A stretch of 64,000 nucleotides of DNA. Source: Thalassospira lohafexi (GTDB lineage Bacteria > Pseudomonadota > Alphaproteobacteria > Rhodospirillales > Thalassospiraceae). Under the pieces are notes generated by a model. It was not told the DNA's origin. It saw nothing but the letters and a program-made list of their open reading frames with translations, and searched no databases. Positions 41,440-51,686 of the stretch are shown in pieces (the first letter of the stretch is position 1; each line of letters opens with the position of its first letter). The position numbers and the translations under genes were made by a program. The DNA lies in contig NZ_NXGX01000006.1 of the NCBI RefSeq assembly GCF_002844275.1, forward strand, positions 62,001 through 126,000, given 5' to 3'.

Positions 41440-43635
41440 TTAGTCATCGAGCTGCAGCACGGGGACATTCGGATCCGCCTCGTTAAGCGCGCTTCCGCGA
41501 CCAGACAAGGACGGGTTGGTCATGAAGTATTTGTGTGACGAAAACGCTTTTTCACCGCCTTCGCAGCGTTCATATGAACCATCGGGCTGCAAATACCAAG
41601 CCTGCGCTGTATCTTTAAGGTTTGCAATCATGATCTGTTCGATGATCTGGCGCTGACAGGTCGGGTTCTCAACCGGGACCAGCGTTTCAACCCGGCGGTT
41701 CAAATTGCGCGGCATCCAGTCAGCCGACGAGATGAACGCCTTGGCCTTGCGCGAGGGCAGCTTTGCCCCATTGGCAAAGACAACAATGCGCGAATGTTCA
41801 AGGAACCGTCCGACAATCGATTTGACCCGGATGTTTTCCGAAAGCCCCGGTACACCCGGACGCAGACAGCAAATGCCGCGAATAATCAGTTCAATGTGAA
41901 CCCCGGCTTCGCTGGCGCGATAAAGTGCATCAATCACCACAGGATCGACCAGGCTGTTCATCTTGGCCCAGATGCCAGATGGCTTGCCGGCCTTGCTGTT
42001 TTCGATTTCCTGATCGATGTGGGCCAGAAGGGTCGGACGCATGGTGTGCGGGGCGATGGCGATTTTTTCAAGCGAGCGCGGAGTGGCGTAGCCGGTCATG
42101 AAATTAAAGATGCTGGCGGCATCACGCCCAAGCGCCGGATCACACGAGAAGAACGAAATATCGGTATAGAATTTTGCCGTGATCGGATGGTAGTTGCCCG
42201 TCCCAAAGTGAACGAACGTGCGAAGCCCATGGGTTTCACGGCGGACAACAAGCGATACCTTGGCATGGGTTTTCCAATCAAGGAAGCCATAGACCACCTG
42301 ACAACCCGCACGTTCAAGATCGGCCGCCCAGCGCAGGTTGGCTTCTTCGTCAAAGCGGGCTTTAAGTTCGACCATGGCGGTGACGGATTTTCCGGCCTCG
42401 GCCGCCGCAATCAGGGCTTTGACGATCGGGCTGTTTTCCGATGTGCGATAAAGCGTTTGTTTGATGGTGACCACATCCGGGTCACGGGCAGCTTGCAGCA
42501 GGAACTGCACGACAACGTCAAAGTCCTCGAACGGGTGATGAACCACCAGATCCTTTTTGCTGATCGCGGCAAAACAATCGCCGCCGAAGTCACGTACGCG
42601 TTCAGGGTAACGCGGCGAATAGGGGGCGAACAGCAGATCATGATGCAGATCAGAATCAATCAGTTGTTTGACGTCCACAACGCCAAGAAGGCCATCGACC
42701 TTCACAACTTCTTCGAGTGCGACATCCAATTCGTCGATGACAAAATCAAGCAGGTCTTCGGGGATATGGGCGTTGACCTTAAGGCGGATGATGCTGCCGC
42801 GACGGCGGCGCTTAAGGGCAGTTTTAAAGACGCGGACCAGATCTTCGGCTTCTTCTTCGATCTCGACATCCGAATCGCGGATGACGCGGAAGAAACCGTG
42901 TTCGATCATATCAAAACCCGGGAACAGCTTGTTGAGATACAGCAAAATCGCCTGTTCGACCGGCAAATAGCGTTCATTGCGGCCCGGAAGGCGCAAGAAA
43001 CGACCGATTTTTTGCGGAACCGGGATCAGACCACGCATGTTATGCCCGTCCGCCGGGTCAAACAGCTGCATGACGATGGTAAAGCCAAGGTTCGGGATGA
43101 ACGGGAAGGGGTGGGATGGGTCAATCGCAAGCGGGGTTAAGGTCGGGAAGATTTCGCGCATGAAATAGCCATCAAGCCACTTGCGGTCGGTCTGGGTCAG
43201 ATCGGATTGATCAATCACCGAAATGCCCTGCTGTTCCATTTCCCGGCTAAGCTGACGCCAGATGCGTTGTTGATCCTGCATCAACTGGTTGGCATCAAAG
43301 GTGATGGCGCGCAGCTGTTCAGACGGGCTCATGCCATCCTGACTGACCTTGGTCATGCCAGCACGCAACTGTCCGACGAGCCCGGCGACACGGACCATAT
43401 AGAATTCATCCAGATTGCTGGCTGAAATCGACAGGAAACGCAGCCTTTCAAGCAGCGGATGACCACTGTTCTGGGCTTCTTCAAGTACGCGATTGTTAAA
43501 AGCCAGCCAAGAAAGTTCGCGGTTGATGAAGCGGCTTTCCGAATCAATGGTGATCGCGCTTGATTGAACTGCAGCGGCGTGTGACACGCTATGCCTCCTG
43601 CGGATTGAGGGAATGTCTTTGAATTTATGCGACAT
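41440..43635 (-). CDS. ppk: Polyphosphate kinase 1
   Basis: This 731-residue enzyme makes inorganic polyphosphate from ATP. The N-terminal domain has [22 protein letters not shown]. The catalytic part contains [49 protein letters not shown] and [21 protein letters not shown], with the phospho-accepting His, and the second HKD-like site is near [18 protein letters not shown]. The motifs are intact and the length is normal. It starts 141 bases from the divergent sixA gene and is followed by ppx. No clear Pho box is visible in the short promoter region. Confidence 0.96.
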   Translation of the reverse strand: MSHKFKDIPSIRRRHSVSHAAAVQSSAITIDSESRFINRELSWLAFNNRVLEEAQNSGHPLLERLRFLSISASNLDEFYMVRVAGLVGQLRAGMTKVSQDGMSPSEQLRAITFDANQLMQDQQRIWRQLSREMEQQGISVIDQSDLTQTDRKWLDGYFMREIFPTLTPLAIDPSHPFPFIPNLGFTIVMQLFDPADGHNMRGLIPVPQKIGRFLRLPGRNERYLPVEQAILLYLNKLFPGFDMIEHGFFRVIRDSDVEIEEEAEDLVRVFKTALKRRRRGSIIRLKVNAHIPEDLLDFVIDELDVALEEVVKVDGLLGVVDVKQLIDSDLHHDLLFAPYSPRYPERVRDFGGDCFAAISKKDLVVHHPFEDFDVVVQFLLQAARDPDVVTIKQTLYRTSENSPIVKALIAAAEAGKSVTAMVELKARFDEEANLRWAADLERAGCQVVYGFLDWKTHAKVSLVVRRETHGLRTFVHFGTGNYHPITAKFYTDISFFSCDPALGRDAASIFNFMTGYATPRSLEKIAIAPHTMRPTLLAHIDQEIENSKAGKPSGIWAKMNSLVDPVVIDALYRASEAGVHIELIIRGICCLRPGVPGLSENIRVKSIVGRFLEHSRIVVFANGAKLPSRKAKAFISSADWMPRNLNRRVETLVPVENPTCQRQIIEQIMIANLKDTAQAWYLQPDGSYERCEGGEKAFSSHKYFMTNPSLSGRGSALNEADPNVPVLQLDD

Positions 43636-43776
43636 GGCCCGGTTGTAAATGGAGTATAGGATAACTGCTTACGCCCGTGCAATTTTCTTAAAGTTATGTG
43701 TCAGTTTTTCTGATGGCATCCAAGGCTGCGATATGGCATGGAAGAACACCGTCTTAAACCCTAGCGAAACGAAGAC

Positions 43777-44313
43777 ATGAAGACGTTATTGCTTCTAAGG
43801 CATGCCAAATCGAGCTGGTCTGATCCGAGCCGGGTTGATCATGACCGTGAACTGAACCGTCGCGGGGAAAAGGCAGCCCCCTTTATGGGGCGCTTTTTGC
43901 GTGAACATGATCTGATTCCAGACCTTATCTGGTGTTCGACTGCGGCACGTGCGGTGCAGACACTAGGCCTGCTGGGGCGTGATTTTGCCGGGCATGCGGA
44001 TGTGATCTATAGCGAAGATCTTTATATGGCCAGCGAACGCACGTTGCTTGAATGTCTTCATCACACCCATGACGAAGCAAAACGGGTGATGATCATTGGT
44101 CATAATTCCGGCATCGAGAATTTTGCCAAAGCATTGTACCGCGATGGGGATGACGCTGCGCGCGCGATGATGGAGCGCAAATATCCAACCTGTGCCTTGG
44201 CGCATTTCGAATTTGATGTGGAAAACTGGGCCGATACCCAATTTGAGACCGGGCGGATGATGGGCTTTACCAAGGTCAAGGAACTGCAAGCAGCCAAGAT
44301 CGGTGCGGATTGA
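43777..44313 (+). CDS. SixA-like histidine phosphatase
   Basis: This 178-residue protein has the histidine phosphatase signature MKTLLLLRHAKSSWSDPSRVDHDRELNRRG with the RHAKSSW motif. It also has DLIWCSTAARAVQT and the second catalytic His in MIIGHNSGIENFA. SixA enzymes remove phosphate from histidine phosphotransfer proteins; members in alphaproteobacteria are poorly studied. It is divergent from ppk, so a link with polyphosphate metabolism is possible but unproven. The C-terminus (TGRMMGFTKVKELQAAKIGAD) is normal for the family. Confidence 0.9.
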   Translation: MKTLLLLRHAKSSWSDPSRVDHDRELNRRGEKAAPFMGRFLREHDLIPDLIWCSTAARAVQTLGLLGRDFAGHADVIYSEDLYMASERTLLECLHHTHDEAKRVMIIGHNSGIENFAKALYRDGDDAARAMMERKYPTCALAHFEFDVENWADTQFETGRMMGFTKVKELQAAKIGAD

Positions 44314-44539
44314 TTGCGCCCAACGGCGAGACCGCACTTGACGCGGTGCCCCCAGAAGCGTTTTATACCGCTGAAATTTTGATGCCGTGCATGATCGGCT
44401 TTGAACACACCCTACACAAACGCCCCGGATTTACTGTGGCGCAGGTGTTGCGGTGCGTTTTTTGTTTGACAGCGCGGGACTGGCATGCACCTTTGCGGCC
44501 AAATTTGCGGCCCAAAATATAAAGCAACCTGGAATGACA

Positions 44540-46327
44540 ATGCATCCTTTTCGCTCACACAATTGTAATGCGCTGCGCGCGACCGACGCCGACGCGGAAA
44601 TTCGCCTGTCTGGCTGGATCCACCGTAAACGTGATCACGGCAACCTGCTGTTTGTTGATCTGCGCGACCATTACGGCATCACCCAGGTCGTCATCGACAT
44701 TTCAAGCCCGCTGTTTGAAGTGCTTGATAAGGCGCGCGCCGAAAGCGTGATCACGGTAGATGGCAAGGTGGTTAAACGGACCGCCGAGACCATCAACCCG
44801 AACCTGCCGACCGGCGAGATCGAAGTTTACGCATCGAACATCGAAGTTCAGTCGTCTGCCGATGTTCTGCCGATGCCGGTGTTTGGCGATGTTGAATACG
44901 GCGAAGAAGTTCGCCTGCGTCACCGGTATCTTGATCTGCGTCGTGAAAGCGTGCATTCAAATATCGTTCTGCGTTCGAACGTGATTTCGGCGATGCGTCA
45001 GAAAATGACCGCGCAGGGATTCTTGGAAATCCAGACCCCGATCCTGACGGCAAGCTCGCCAGAAGGTGCACGCGACTTCCTCGTGCCGTCGCGTATGCAT
45101 CCGGGTAAATTCTATGCCCTGCCGCAGGCACCCCAGCAGTTCAAACAGCTTCTGATGGTGTCCGGGTTTGATAAATACTTCCAGATCGCACCGTGCTTCC
45201 GCGATGAAGATGCGCGTGCCGACCGGTCACCGGGCGAATTTTATCAGCTTGATTTCGAGATGGCGTTTGCCACTCAGGAAGACGTGTTTGCCGCGATTGA
45301 GCCCGTTCTCCATGACATCTTTGTCGAGTTTGGCGGTGATCGTGATGTGACGCCATTCCCGTTCCCGCGCATTCCGTTTGATGAGAGCATGGCGAAATAC
45401 GGGTCGGATAAACCTGATCTGCGTAACCCGCTTCTGATCAGCGACGTTACCGAGCCGTTCCGTGGGTCGAGCTTTGGCATCTTTGCATCGAACATCGAAA
45501 AAGGTTCGGTCGTGCGTGCCATTCAGGCAACCGGTGCGGCTGCCCGCCCGCGCAGCTTCTTTGACAAGCTGAATAACTGGGCGCGCGACGAAGGGGCTGC
45601 TGGTCTTGGCTATATCGTCTTTGCCGAAGGCGGCGAAGCAAAAGGCCCGATTGCCAAAAATCTTGATGCGGAGCGCATAGCGCAGATTAAGGAAATTACT
45701 GGTGTTGCCGATGGCGACGCGGTGTTCTTTGTTTGTGACAAGGCACTGGCTGCTGCCAAATTCGCCGGTAAAGTTCGTGACAAGGTGTGTGACGAGCTGG
45801 AACTGCGCGAAGAAGGTATGTTCAAGTTCTGCTGGATCGTTGATTTCCCGATGTTTGAGGAAGACGACGACGGCAAGATCGAGTTTAGCCACAACCCGTT
45901 CTCGATGCCGCAGGGTGGACTTGACGCACTTGAGAACATGAACCCGCTTGATATCAAGGCATGGCAGTATGACATCGTGTGTAACGGTATCGAACTGTCA
46001 TCGGGTGCCATTCGTAACCATCGTCCGGACATCATGTACCGTGCGTTCGAAATCGCCGGTTATGGCAAGGACGTGGTCGAAGAACAGTTTGGTGGCATGC
46101 TGAACGCATTTAAATTCGGCGCCCCGCCGCACGGTGGTTCTGCCCCGGGTGTTGACCGTATTGTCATGTTGCTGGCCGACGAGCCGAACATTCGCGAAGT
46201 CATTGCCTTCCCGCTGAACCAGCAGGCACAGGATTTGATGATGAACGCGCCGTCCGGTGTCGAAGACAAGCAGCTTAAAGAGCTTCATCTGCGTGTGCAG
46301 ATGCCTGCCAAAGTCAAAAAAGACTGA
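44540..46327 (+). CDS. aspS: Aspartyl-tRNA synthetase (Asp/Asn type)
   Basis: This 595-residue class II synthetase has the anticodon-binding OB domain first ([25 protein letters not shown]). Motif 1 is near [19 protein letters not shown] and motif 2 is [22 protein letters not shown]. The GAD insertion domain is in the middle, and motif 3 is [14 protein letters not shown]. The bacterial-type enzyme charges tRNA-Asp and, in many alphaproteobacteria, also tRNA-Asn. The ATG at 44540 ([10 protein letters not shown]) has GGA at a good distance and matches the family start. The ATG at 44534 is too close to it. Confidence 0.97.
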   Translation: MHPFRSHNCNALRATDADAEIRLSGWIHRKRDHGNLLFVDLRDHYGITQVVIDISSPLFEVLDKARAESVITVDGKVVKRTAETINPNLPTGEIEVYASNIEVQSSADVLPMPVFGDVEYGEEVRLRHRYLDLRRESVHSNIVLRSNVISAMRQKMTAQGFLEIQTPILTASSPEGARDFLVPSRMHPGKFYALPQAPQQFKQLLMVSGFDKYFQIAPCFRDEDARADRSPGEFYQLDFEMAFATQEDVFAAIEPVLHDIFVEFGGDRDVTPFPFPRIPFDESMAKYGSDKPDLRNPLLISDVTEPFRGSSFGIFASNIEKGSVVRAIQATGAAARPRSFFDKLNNWARDEGAAGLGYIVFAEGGEAKGPIAKNLDAERIAQIKEITGVADGDAVFFVCDKALAAAKFAGKVRDKVCDELELREEGMFKFCWIVDFPMFEEDDDGKIEFSHNPFSMPQGGLDALENMNPLDIKAWQYDIVCNGIELSSGAIRNHRPDIMYRAFEIAGYGKDVVEEQFGGMLNAFKFGAPPHGGSAPGVDRIVMLLADEPNIREVIAFPLNQQAQDLMMNAPSGVEDKQLKELHLRVQMPAKVKKD

Positions 46328-46357
46328 TTTTGGGCGTCATCCCAATCAGACTACATC

Positions 46358-46388
46358 AAACGGCCCGGTTTTTACCGGGCCGTTTTGT
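46358..46388 (+). terminator. Terminator after aspS
   Basis: AAACGGCCCGGT and ACCGGGCCGTTT form a perfect 12-pair stem over a TTTT loop, followed by further T residues. Confidence 0.92.
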
Positions 46389-46500
46389 TTTGGGGGCGAT
46401 GGTTTCCGCACATGTTTCACCAGGTCGCTTACCTAATATTAACTGCCCTTGATCCACAGTGCGGGTTGAAAACAAAATCGATCCGTCGGGGGATGGCCTT

Positions 46501-47448
46501 GTGAAGAAGATACTTGTTGTCGCGGCACCGTTGTTGCTTTCTGCGTGTGGCGGGCCGGTGGAATTGACCGTTGCCAAATTGGCCGGTGATTTAATCAGCT
46601 ATGTGACCACGGGGAAAAGCACAACCGATCACGCCGTTTCGGTGGTCGCAGATCGTGATTGTGCCTTGCATCGTCCGCTGTTTTCCGACGATATCTGCAA
46701 GGATGATGACACAATCCTTGCCGAACAGGCATCCGCCCTTGCGGTGATGGGCGAGCCGGAAATCAAACAGGAAATCCGCACTGCACGTCCGGAAATCTAT
46801 GCGGTGAACGCCCCGGCCGAAGACTGGTCACGTCCGGCATCGCCAAGCAGTGTGTCCAAGACCGTCGTCAAAACAGATTTGCCCCCACGTGCCCCAGAAA
46901 CCAAAGCCGCAGAGACGGTATCTGCGCCGGTATCAGAGGTGAAAATTGCGGCTGCATCCGACGAACTGCCGTCACGCACGATGACGCAATATGCGCGCAC
47001 CAACGATCCGCTTAATGTTGAGGCAGAAGCCAACGCCGCGATTGCCGGATATGTTCCGGCCGAAACACCGGCCGATGTTGTCGGTGAAACGCAAACGGCT
47101 GCCTTGGTTGATACCACCATCGTGAGCGACACTGTCGAACGGGTGACAAAGCCGGTTGAAACCGATGCCAATAGCGATGTGATGGCAGGGGATGTGTTGA
47201 CCGTGCCGTTGCCCGGTGAGTATGTGGTGCTGGCAAGCTTTAGCAATCAGGCACGGGCGCATAGCGCACTGGAACTTTATCATGAATATCAACCGCGCCT
47301 GATCAGTGCTAAGGTCAAGGGACGTGATTATCTGCGTGTTGCGGTTGGTCCGCTGTCGTCCGAGCATGCAAATGATTTGCGCCTTCTTGCTGCCAAAAAG
47401 GGGGTTAAAGATCCCTGGATTGTTGGAATTGCTCCTACCGGAGAATAA
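46501..47448 (+). CDS. SPOR-domain lipoprotein
   Basis: This protein of about 315 residues begins at a GTG with MKKILVVAAPLLLSACGGP, a short lipoprotein signal with lipobox LSAC. The middle (about residues 90-240) is low-complexity, Ala/Thr/Val/Glu-rich and probably unstructured. The C-terminal about 75 residues (GEYVVLASFSNQARAHSALELYHEYQPRLISAKVKGRDYLRVAVGPL) form an SPOR domain, which binds denuded glycan strands of septal peptidoglycan. It is probably outer-membrane bound and acts at the division site. A GTG 14 codons upstream is an alternative start but would spoil the signal peptide. The EipB-like gene begins two bases after its stop. Confidence 0.82.
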   Translation: MKKILVVAAPLLLSACGGPVELTVAKLAGDLISYVTTGKSTTDHAVSVVADRDCALHRPLFSDDICKDDDTILAEQASALAVMGEPEIKQEIRTARPEIYAVNAPAEDWSRPASPSSVSKTVVKTDLPPRAPETKAAETVSAPVSEVKIAAASDELPSRTMTQYARTNDPLNVEAEANAAIAGYVPAETPADVVGETQTAALVDTTIVSDTVERVTKPVETDANSDVMAGDVLTVPLPGEYVVLASFSNQARAHSALELYHEYQPRLISAKVKGRDYLRVAVGPLSSEHANDLRLLAAKKGVKDPWIVGIAPTGE

Positions 47449-47450
47449 GT

Positions 47451-48299
47451 TTGTCTGGGTTTCTTAAAAATATTGATCAACATCGGCGTTCCTTTGCAGG
47501 GACGCTGATCTTGTGTTTGGGCGTTTCGGGTTGTGCTGCACAGGCCGGAAACGTGACATCGGCGCAGTCTGCGCTGGTTTCCCATACGGCAGAATATAAT
47601 TTCAAAATGTCCCGATCCGATCAGGGCAGTTCGATTGTCGATGCGACAGGTGCGCTTGGCTATCGGTTTGAAAAGGTCTGTGATGGCTGGATCACCGAGA
47701 TGCAGCAAATCATGATCCTTCAGGGGACCGAAGGCACGCCGATCAATTCGGCATTTTCGATGACCCAGTGGGAAAACTTTGACGGCACCCGTTATCGTTT
47801 TCGCATGCGCGATTATCTGAACGGCACGAAGGTTGATGAGGTTGTTGGTGACGCGGTACGTGAAAGCGACGGCGTTAAGGTCACCTATGAACAGCCGGTT
47901 GAGGTGGTCGACGAACTGCCGGCTGATACGATGTTCCCGACACAACATTCTATCCAGTTGCTTGCACGCGCCGAAGAGGGCGAAAAGTTTGCCAATGATC
48001 TGGTGTTTGATGGCAGCGGCGATGCCCCGACCAATCGGGTGGCGGTTGTTATTTCGGACGCCAAAACGGTAGATAGCAGTGCCAACGACCAAAGCGGTCT
48101 GACCAAGGTGCCATTCCATCGCATGAACCTTGCGTATTACCCGCTTGGCGAGGCGGAAAATGGGCCGACAACCGAAATGGCGGTTGATCTGGCGCGCAAT
48201 GGTGTCGCGCACGCATTACGATTTGACTATGGCGATTTTGCCGTTCTTGGGACGCTTGATAAAGTGACCGAGTTGCCGGCACCTGATTGCGGTAAATAA
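47451..48299 (+). CDS. EipB-like cell-envelope integrity protein (DUF1849)
   Basis: This 282-residue protein starts at a TTG, two bases after the SPOR gene's stop, with GGAG seven bases before it. It matches EipB/DUF1849: LVSHTAEYNFKM, ATGALGYRFEKVCDGWITEMQQ, FSMTQWENFDGTRYRFRMRDYLNG, MFPTQHSIQLL and the terminal PAPDCGK. The two cysteines at about 77 and 280 correspond to the disulfide pair of Brucella EipB (about residues 69 and 278). Unusually, the signal ends in VSGC, which fits a lipobox, so this homologue may be a lipoprotein. It protects envelope integrity in relatives. Confidence 0.9.
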   Translation: MSGFLKNIDQHRRSFAGTLILCLGVSGCAAQAGNVTSAQSALVSHTAEYNFKMSRSDQGSSIVDATGALGYRFEKVCDGWITEMQQIMILQGTEGTPINSAFSMTQWENFDGTRYRFRMRDYLNGTKVDEVVGDAVRESDGVKVTYEQPVEVVDELPADTMFPTQHSIQLLARAEEGEKFANDLVFDGSGDAPTNRVAVVISDAKTVDSSANDQSGLTKVPFHRMNLAYYPLGEAENGPTTEMAVDLARNGVAHALRFDYGDFAVLGTLDKVTELPAPDCGK

Positions 48300-48351
48300 G
48301 GATTGCTGTTCGTTGACTGGACCGTTCAGGTTCGGGGCGAAACGAAGCCAC

Positions 48352-48386
48352 AAAAAAAGCCTGCCATTTCTGGCAGGCTTTTTTTG
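48352..48386. terminator. Bidirectional terminator
   Basis: AAGCCTGCCA and TGGCAGGCTT pair over a TTTC loop, with long A and T runs. It separates the convergent EipB-like and ArsR-type genes. Confidence 0.92.
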
Positions 48387-48410
48387 TGGGGAGATCCCGC
48401 TATTCTGTCT

Positions 48411-48725
48411 TCAGGCTGCGGCAGCATTGCTTGTTTCGCAATACAGCCCATACAGTGTTTTGATCACGCGCAGTGCGTCATCACCCTGAAGAGAATAATA
48501 GATGGTTTGTGCTTCGCGACGGGTTTTCACCAGTTTGTCGCGACGCAGGCGGGCCAGATGCTGTGATAGTGCGGACTGGCTCAGTCCGACAATCCGTTCC
48601 AGCTCGCCGACCGATTTCTCGCCTTCGTTAAGTTGGCAAAGAATAAGCAGTCTGCTCTGATTGCTCATAGCCTTAAGCAGGGTGCTTGCCTGCTCGGCAT
48701 TGTGTTCCAGATGGTTTAATTCCAT
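48411..48725 (-). CDS. BigR/SqrR/YgaV-type persulfide-responsive ArsR regulator
   Basis: This 104-residue ArsR-fold protein has the family core LKAMSNQSRLLILCQLNEGEKSVGELERIVGLSQSALSQHLARLRRDKLV. It has exactly two cysteines, Cys30 in LILCQL and Cys96 in LYGLYC. Their spacing of 66 residues equals that of the redox pair in BigR and SqrR, which form a disulfide or tetrasulfide with sulfide and persulfides. I therefore predict a reactive-sulfur sensor. No sulfide oxidation gene (sqr, blh) is adjacent, so the target is elsewhere or in the unannotated stretch upstream. AAGGA precedes the ATG. A small inverted repeat (ATGGCC and GGCCAT, 48743-48760) lies 18 bases upstream. Confidence 0.88.
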   Translation of the reverse strand: MELNHLEHNAEQASTLLKAMSNQSRLLILCQLNEGEKSVGELERIVGLSQSALSQHLARLRRDKLVKTRREAQTIYYSLQGDDALRVIKTLYGLYCETSNAAAA

Positions 48726-49446
48726 TTGGCTTCCTTATAAACATGGCCTCAACGGGCCATTGTCCCAATGAAAATACCATATAGTTACCATTTACGCTGA
48801 CGGCAACTTTTAAGAAGTATTTCCATGCTTTCTACAACCAATTATCCGGGAAGGTTTGGACAATTCAACCCGATCAAATCAGTATGCACCTTATTCTCAA
48901 GTATATGACGTTTCTGTCAAGATAGTGTTTTCACAGACGCTTGCGGAAAACCGCATTGCTTTGGTCATAAACTTGTTTTTGTTGTCCGTCTGTCGAATGC
49001 CGAAAATGTATCCCGACTTTCGCCCGGAAATGGAATTCTACAGATTTTCTAACGTATTACACTACTTTAGAAAGTTTTTGCGCCTATTTTAGGGCAATCT
49101 GTTGGTCGATTGATGGTGACGTGGTTTTTCGATTTTGTTCATCATGATTATCGAATATCACACGTTTATTATGTAAGGCTGTGCGATCCGTCACACCCGA
49201 TCATAAAACAGTTCCAATTCGCAGACTCGGTGGATGACGAAAAAGCCAGAGACCTATCAGCGCCGGTTAAAGAACTTGCGATAACACGGTCTGATGTGCT
49301 GATTTAGAACAAAGTAGCGGTTCATTTCTGCTGCTAAAACAAAACCAGTCACAAGAGCGCGAAGCATCCCGTGTCATCGCGCCGTTATGGCCGTTCATAT
49401 GCCGCTGGCCATACAGGGAAACCAAAACAGGAAGGCGATCCAGACC
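48726..49446. other. 721-bp A+T-rich gap without a supportable gene
   Basis: Base composition here is visibly lower in G+C than in the flanking genes. Short frames at 48856-49092 and 49110-49307 use non-ATG starts or lack ribosome-binding sites and their products resemble nothing. No tRNA or structured RNA pattern stands out. It may be a decayed gene or carry an undiscovered small RNA. Confidence 0.55.
48743..48760. promoter_or_regulatory. Inverted repeat upstream of the BigR-like gene
   Basis: ATGGCC and GGCCAT are separated by six bases and lie directly upstream of the ribosome-binding site. It may be the autoregulatory operator, though it is not a clear match to known BigR sites. Confidence 0.4.
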
Positions 49447-50376
49447 GTGGCGACATTGTTTGTGACCCATCACAATTGCATCGAACATGACACCGGGCCG
49501 GGACACCCCGAAAGCCCCGATCGGTTGCGCGTGATACAGCGTGTGCTTGAGTCTGAGGAATTCATGTTCCTGCACCGTGAAGAAGCCCCGAAAGCAGACA
49601 TCAATCTGATCAAGTCGGTGCATGACCCCGACTATGTCGATAGCGTCATGGCATCGATCCCGACTGAGGGTATGGTCGCCCTTGATGGCGATACCTATGT
49701 GTCGCCGGGGTCGGGGGATGCCGCCCTTCGTGCGGTGGGCGGGGCATGTGTTGCGGTGGATGCGGTGATGGCGGGGCACGAACGCAATGCGTTTGTCGGC
49801 GTACGCCCGCCCGGTCATCATGCGGAATATAATCGTGCGATGGGGTTCTGCCTGTTTAACAATGCCGCAGTTGCCGCCCGTCATGCGCGCGATACATACG
49901 GGATCAAGCGCGTGGCGGTGATGGATTTCGATGTGCATCATGGTAATGGCACACAGGATTTGTTCTGGAACGATCCCGATCTGTTTTATTGCTCCACCCA
50001 TCAATGGCCGCTTTATCCCGGCACGGGGGCGGAAACCGAACGCGGATGTGCCAATAATATCCTTAATGTCGGGTTGGAATCCGGATCGGGCACGGCAGAA
50101 CTACAGCATGCCTTTACGCAAACGGTATTGCCGGGCATTGCTGCGTTCAAGCCGGAACTTCTGATCATTTCGGCCGGGTTTGACGCCCATAAAAACGATC
50201 CGCTGGCTGGACTGGCGTTTTCCGATGATGATTTTGTCTGGATGACACAGCAATTGATGGCACTTGCCGATGCACAGTGTCAGGGGCGGGTGGTTTCGAT
50301 CCTTGAGGGGGGCTATGACCTGCCGTCGCTGGCGAAATGTGTGCTGATGCATGTGCGGACACTTATGATGGGCTGA
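49447..50376 (+). CDS. Histone-deacetylase-like amidohydrolase (AcuC/HDAH family)
   Basis: This 309-residue zinc hydrolase starts HHNCIEHDTGPGHPESPDRLRVI and has VRPPGHHAEYNRAMGFCLFNN with the paired catalytic His, and VMDFDVHHGNGTQDLFW with the Asp-x-His zinc site. The DLFYCSTHQWPLYPGTG loop and the later Asp of GFDAHKNDPLAG are also present. It is the bacterial class II HDAC-like type that removes acyl groups from small amides or proteins. The GTG at 49447 fits the family start. An ATG 20 codons earlier lacks a ribosome-binding site. Its place before xseB-ispA-dxs is a conserved alphaproteobacterial arrangement. Confidence 0.9.
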   Translation: MATLFVTHHNCIEHDTGPGHPESPDRLRVIQRVLESEEFMFLHREEAPKADINLIKSVHDPDYVDSVMASIPTEGMVALDGDTYVSPGSGDAALRAVGGACVAVDAVMAGHERNAFVGVRPPGHHAEYNRAMGFCLFNNAAVAARHARDTYGIKRVAVMDFDVHHGNGTQDLFWNDPDLFYCSTHQWPLYPGTGAETERGCANNILNVGLESGSGTAELQHAFTQTVLPGIAAFKPELLIISAGFDAHKNDPLAGLAFSDDDFVWMTQQLMALADAQCQGRVVSILEGGYDLPSLAKCVLMHVRTLMMG

Positions 50377-50503
50377 GGGGCGGCTAAGGGGTTGTTATTG
50401 CGGTTCGCGCGAATGTTTCATGATGACGAAATTCCGTTCTGTCTGGTTGCCCTGAAACCGATCAGAGCGTAAACTCCGCGCCAATCAAATTAATGGAGCT
50501 TAC

Positions 50504-50767
50504 ATGTCCGAGGCTACTGCATCCCCCGCCATCCCCGAAGATATCGCCAAACTCAGCTTTGAAGAGGCATTGGGCCAGCTTGAAACCCTTGTCCGTCAGC
50601 TTGAGCAAGGTCAGGTCGGGCTTGATGACGCGATTGCATCCTACGAACGTGGTGCGGCGCTTAAACGCCATTGTGCGGACAAGCTGCGCACCGCCGAAGA
50701 GCGCATTGAGAAAATTACCCTGAATGCAGATGGCCGTCCGGCTGCTACCCCCACTGAAATTGAATAA
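50504..50767 (+). CDS. xseB: Exodeoxyribonuclease VII small subunit
   Basis: This 87-residue protein has the XseB core LSFEEALGQLETLVRQLEQGQVGLDDAIASYERGAALKRHCADKLRTAEERIEKI, a two-helix coiled hairpin that packs on XseA. With XseA (not in this window) it degrades single-stranded DNA. The stop lies eleven bases before ispA. This xseB-ispA-dxs order is common. Confidence 0.95.
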   Translation: MSEATASPAIPEDIAKLSFEEALGQLETLVRQLEQGQVGLDDAIASYERGAALKRHCADKLRTAEERIEKITLNADGRPAATPTEIE

Positions 50768-50778
50768 TCGGAGACCGC

Positions 50779-51675
50779 GTGGTGAGTTATGACCTGCTTG
50801 CCGGCCTGAGTGTTGCTGCTGCCGATCTTGGCGAGACGCTCGATGATATTTTGCCACGTCCCAATGGCCAGATTGAGCAACGCCTGTATCAGGCGATGCG
50901 CTATTCAACCCTGGGCGATGGCAAACGACTGCGCCCGTTTTTGGTGCTGAGCTCCGCATCCCTGTTTAAGGTGTCGCGCCGGTCGGCCCTTCGGGTCGCG
51001 GCTGCTGTTGAAATGGTGCACAGCTATTCGCTGATCCATGACGATTTACCGGCGATGGATGATGATGATCTGCGCCGTGGCAAGCCAAGCTGCCACAAGC
51101 AGTTTGACGAGGCGACGGCGATCTTGGCGGGCGACGCCCTGTTAACCCAAGCCTTTGAAGTGATTGCTGATGAGGATACCCATCCCGATCCGCGTGTGTG
51201 CACCGATCTTGTGCGGGCCTTGGCGCGTGCGGCCGGACCGAATGGCATGGTCGGCGGGCAGATGATTGATCTGGCGGGCGAGGGCCAGTCGTTTGATCAG
51301 GCGCAAGTGACCCATTTGCATCTTTTGAAAACCGGCCGGATGTTTGCCTTTGCCTGCGAAGCGGGGGCGATTTTGGGCAAGGCGCCAAAAAGTATTCGCA
51401 TGGCATTGCGATCCTACGCCCATGACATGGGGCTGGCGTTCCAGATCAAGGATGACCTTCTTGATGTTGAGGCAAGTTCGGAAGAACTGGGCAAGACGGC
51501 AGGCAAGGATGTTGATCAGGACAAGTCAACCTTCGTCAAATTGCTCGGGCTTGATCAGGCCCGTGATCAGGCGCAAATGCTGTGTGATCAGGCGATCAAT
51601 CATCTGGGGTGCTTTGACGATGAGGCCGAACCACTGCGCGCCGTCGCACGGTTTGTGGTTGAGCGTGGTCGTTAA
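50779..51675 (+). CDS. ispA: Farnesyl diphosphate synthase (polyprenyl synthetase)
   Basis: This 298-residue trans-prenyltransferase has a first Asp-rich motif DDLPAMDDDD in SYSLIHDDLPAMDDDDLRRGKP. The GKRLRPFLVL substrate site lies before it, GGQMIDL in the middle, and the second motif is FQIKDDLLDV. It condenses IPP with DMAPP and GPP to farnesyl diphosphate for quinones, undecaprenyl carrier and hopanoids. Start: GTG at 50779, five bases after GGAG; a second GTG follows at once. The two bulky residues before the first Asp motif (YS) fit a C15 product, although chain length cannot be proven. Confidence 0.94.
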   Translation: MVSYDLLAGLSVAAADLGETLDDILPRPNGQIEQRLYQAMRYSTLGDGKRLRPFLVLSSASLFKVSRRSALRVAAAVEMVHSYSLIHDDLPAMDDDDLRRGKPSCHKQFDEATAILAGDALLTQAFEVIADEDTHPDPRVCTDLVRALARAAGPNGMVGGQMIDLAGEGQSFDQAQVTHLHLLKTGRMFAFACEAGAILGKAPKSIRMALRSYAHDMGLAFQIKDDLLDVEASSEELGKTAGKDVDQDKSTFVKLLGLDQARDQAQMLCDQAINHLGCFDDEAEPLRAVARFVVERGR

Positions 51676-51686
51676 GAGCGCCTAAT

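Noticed and set aside
41794-43140. Plus-strand open frame of 448 codons
   Set aside because: Shadow of ppk on the opposite strand, without any family features.
48856-49307. Two short plus-strand frames in the A+T-rich gap
   Set aside because: They use non-ATG starts or lack ribosome-binding sites, and their products resemble nothing known.
49267-50004. Minus-strand open frame of 245 codons at the BigR-side gap
   Set aside because: Mostly antisense to the HDAC-like gene. Its gap-side end has no coding character.
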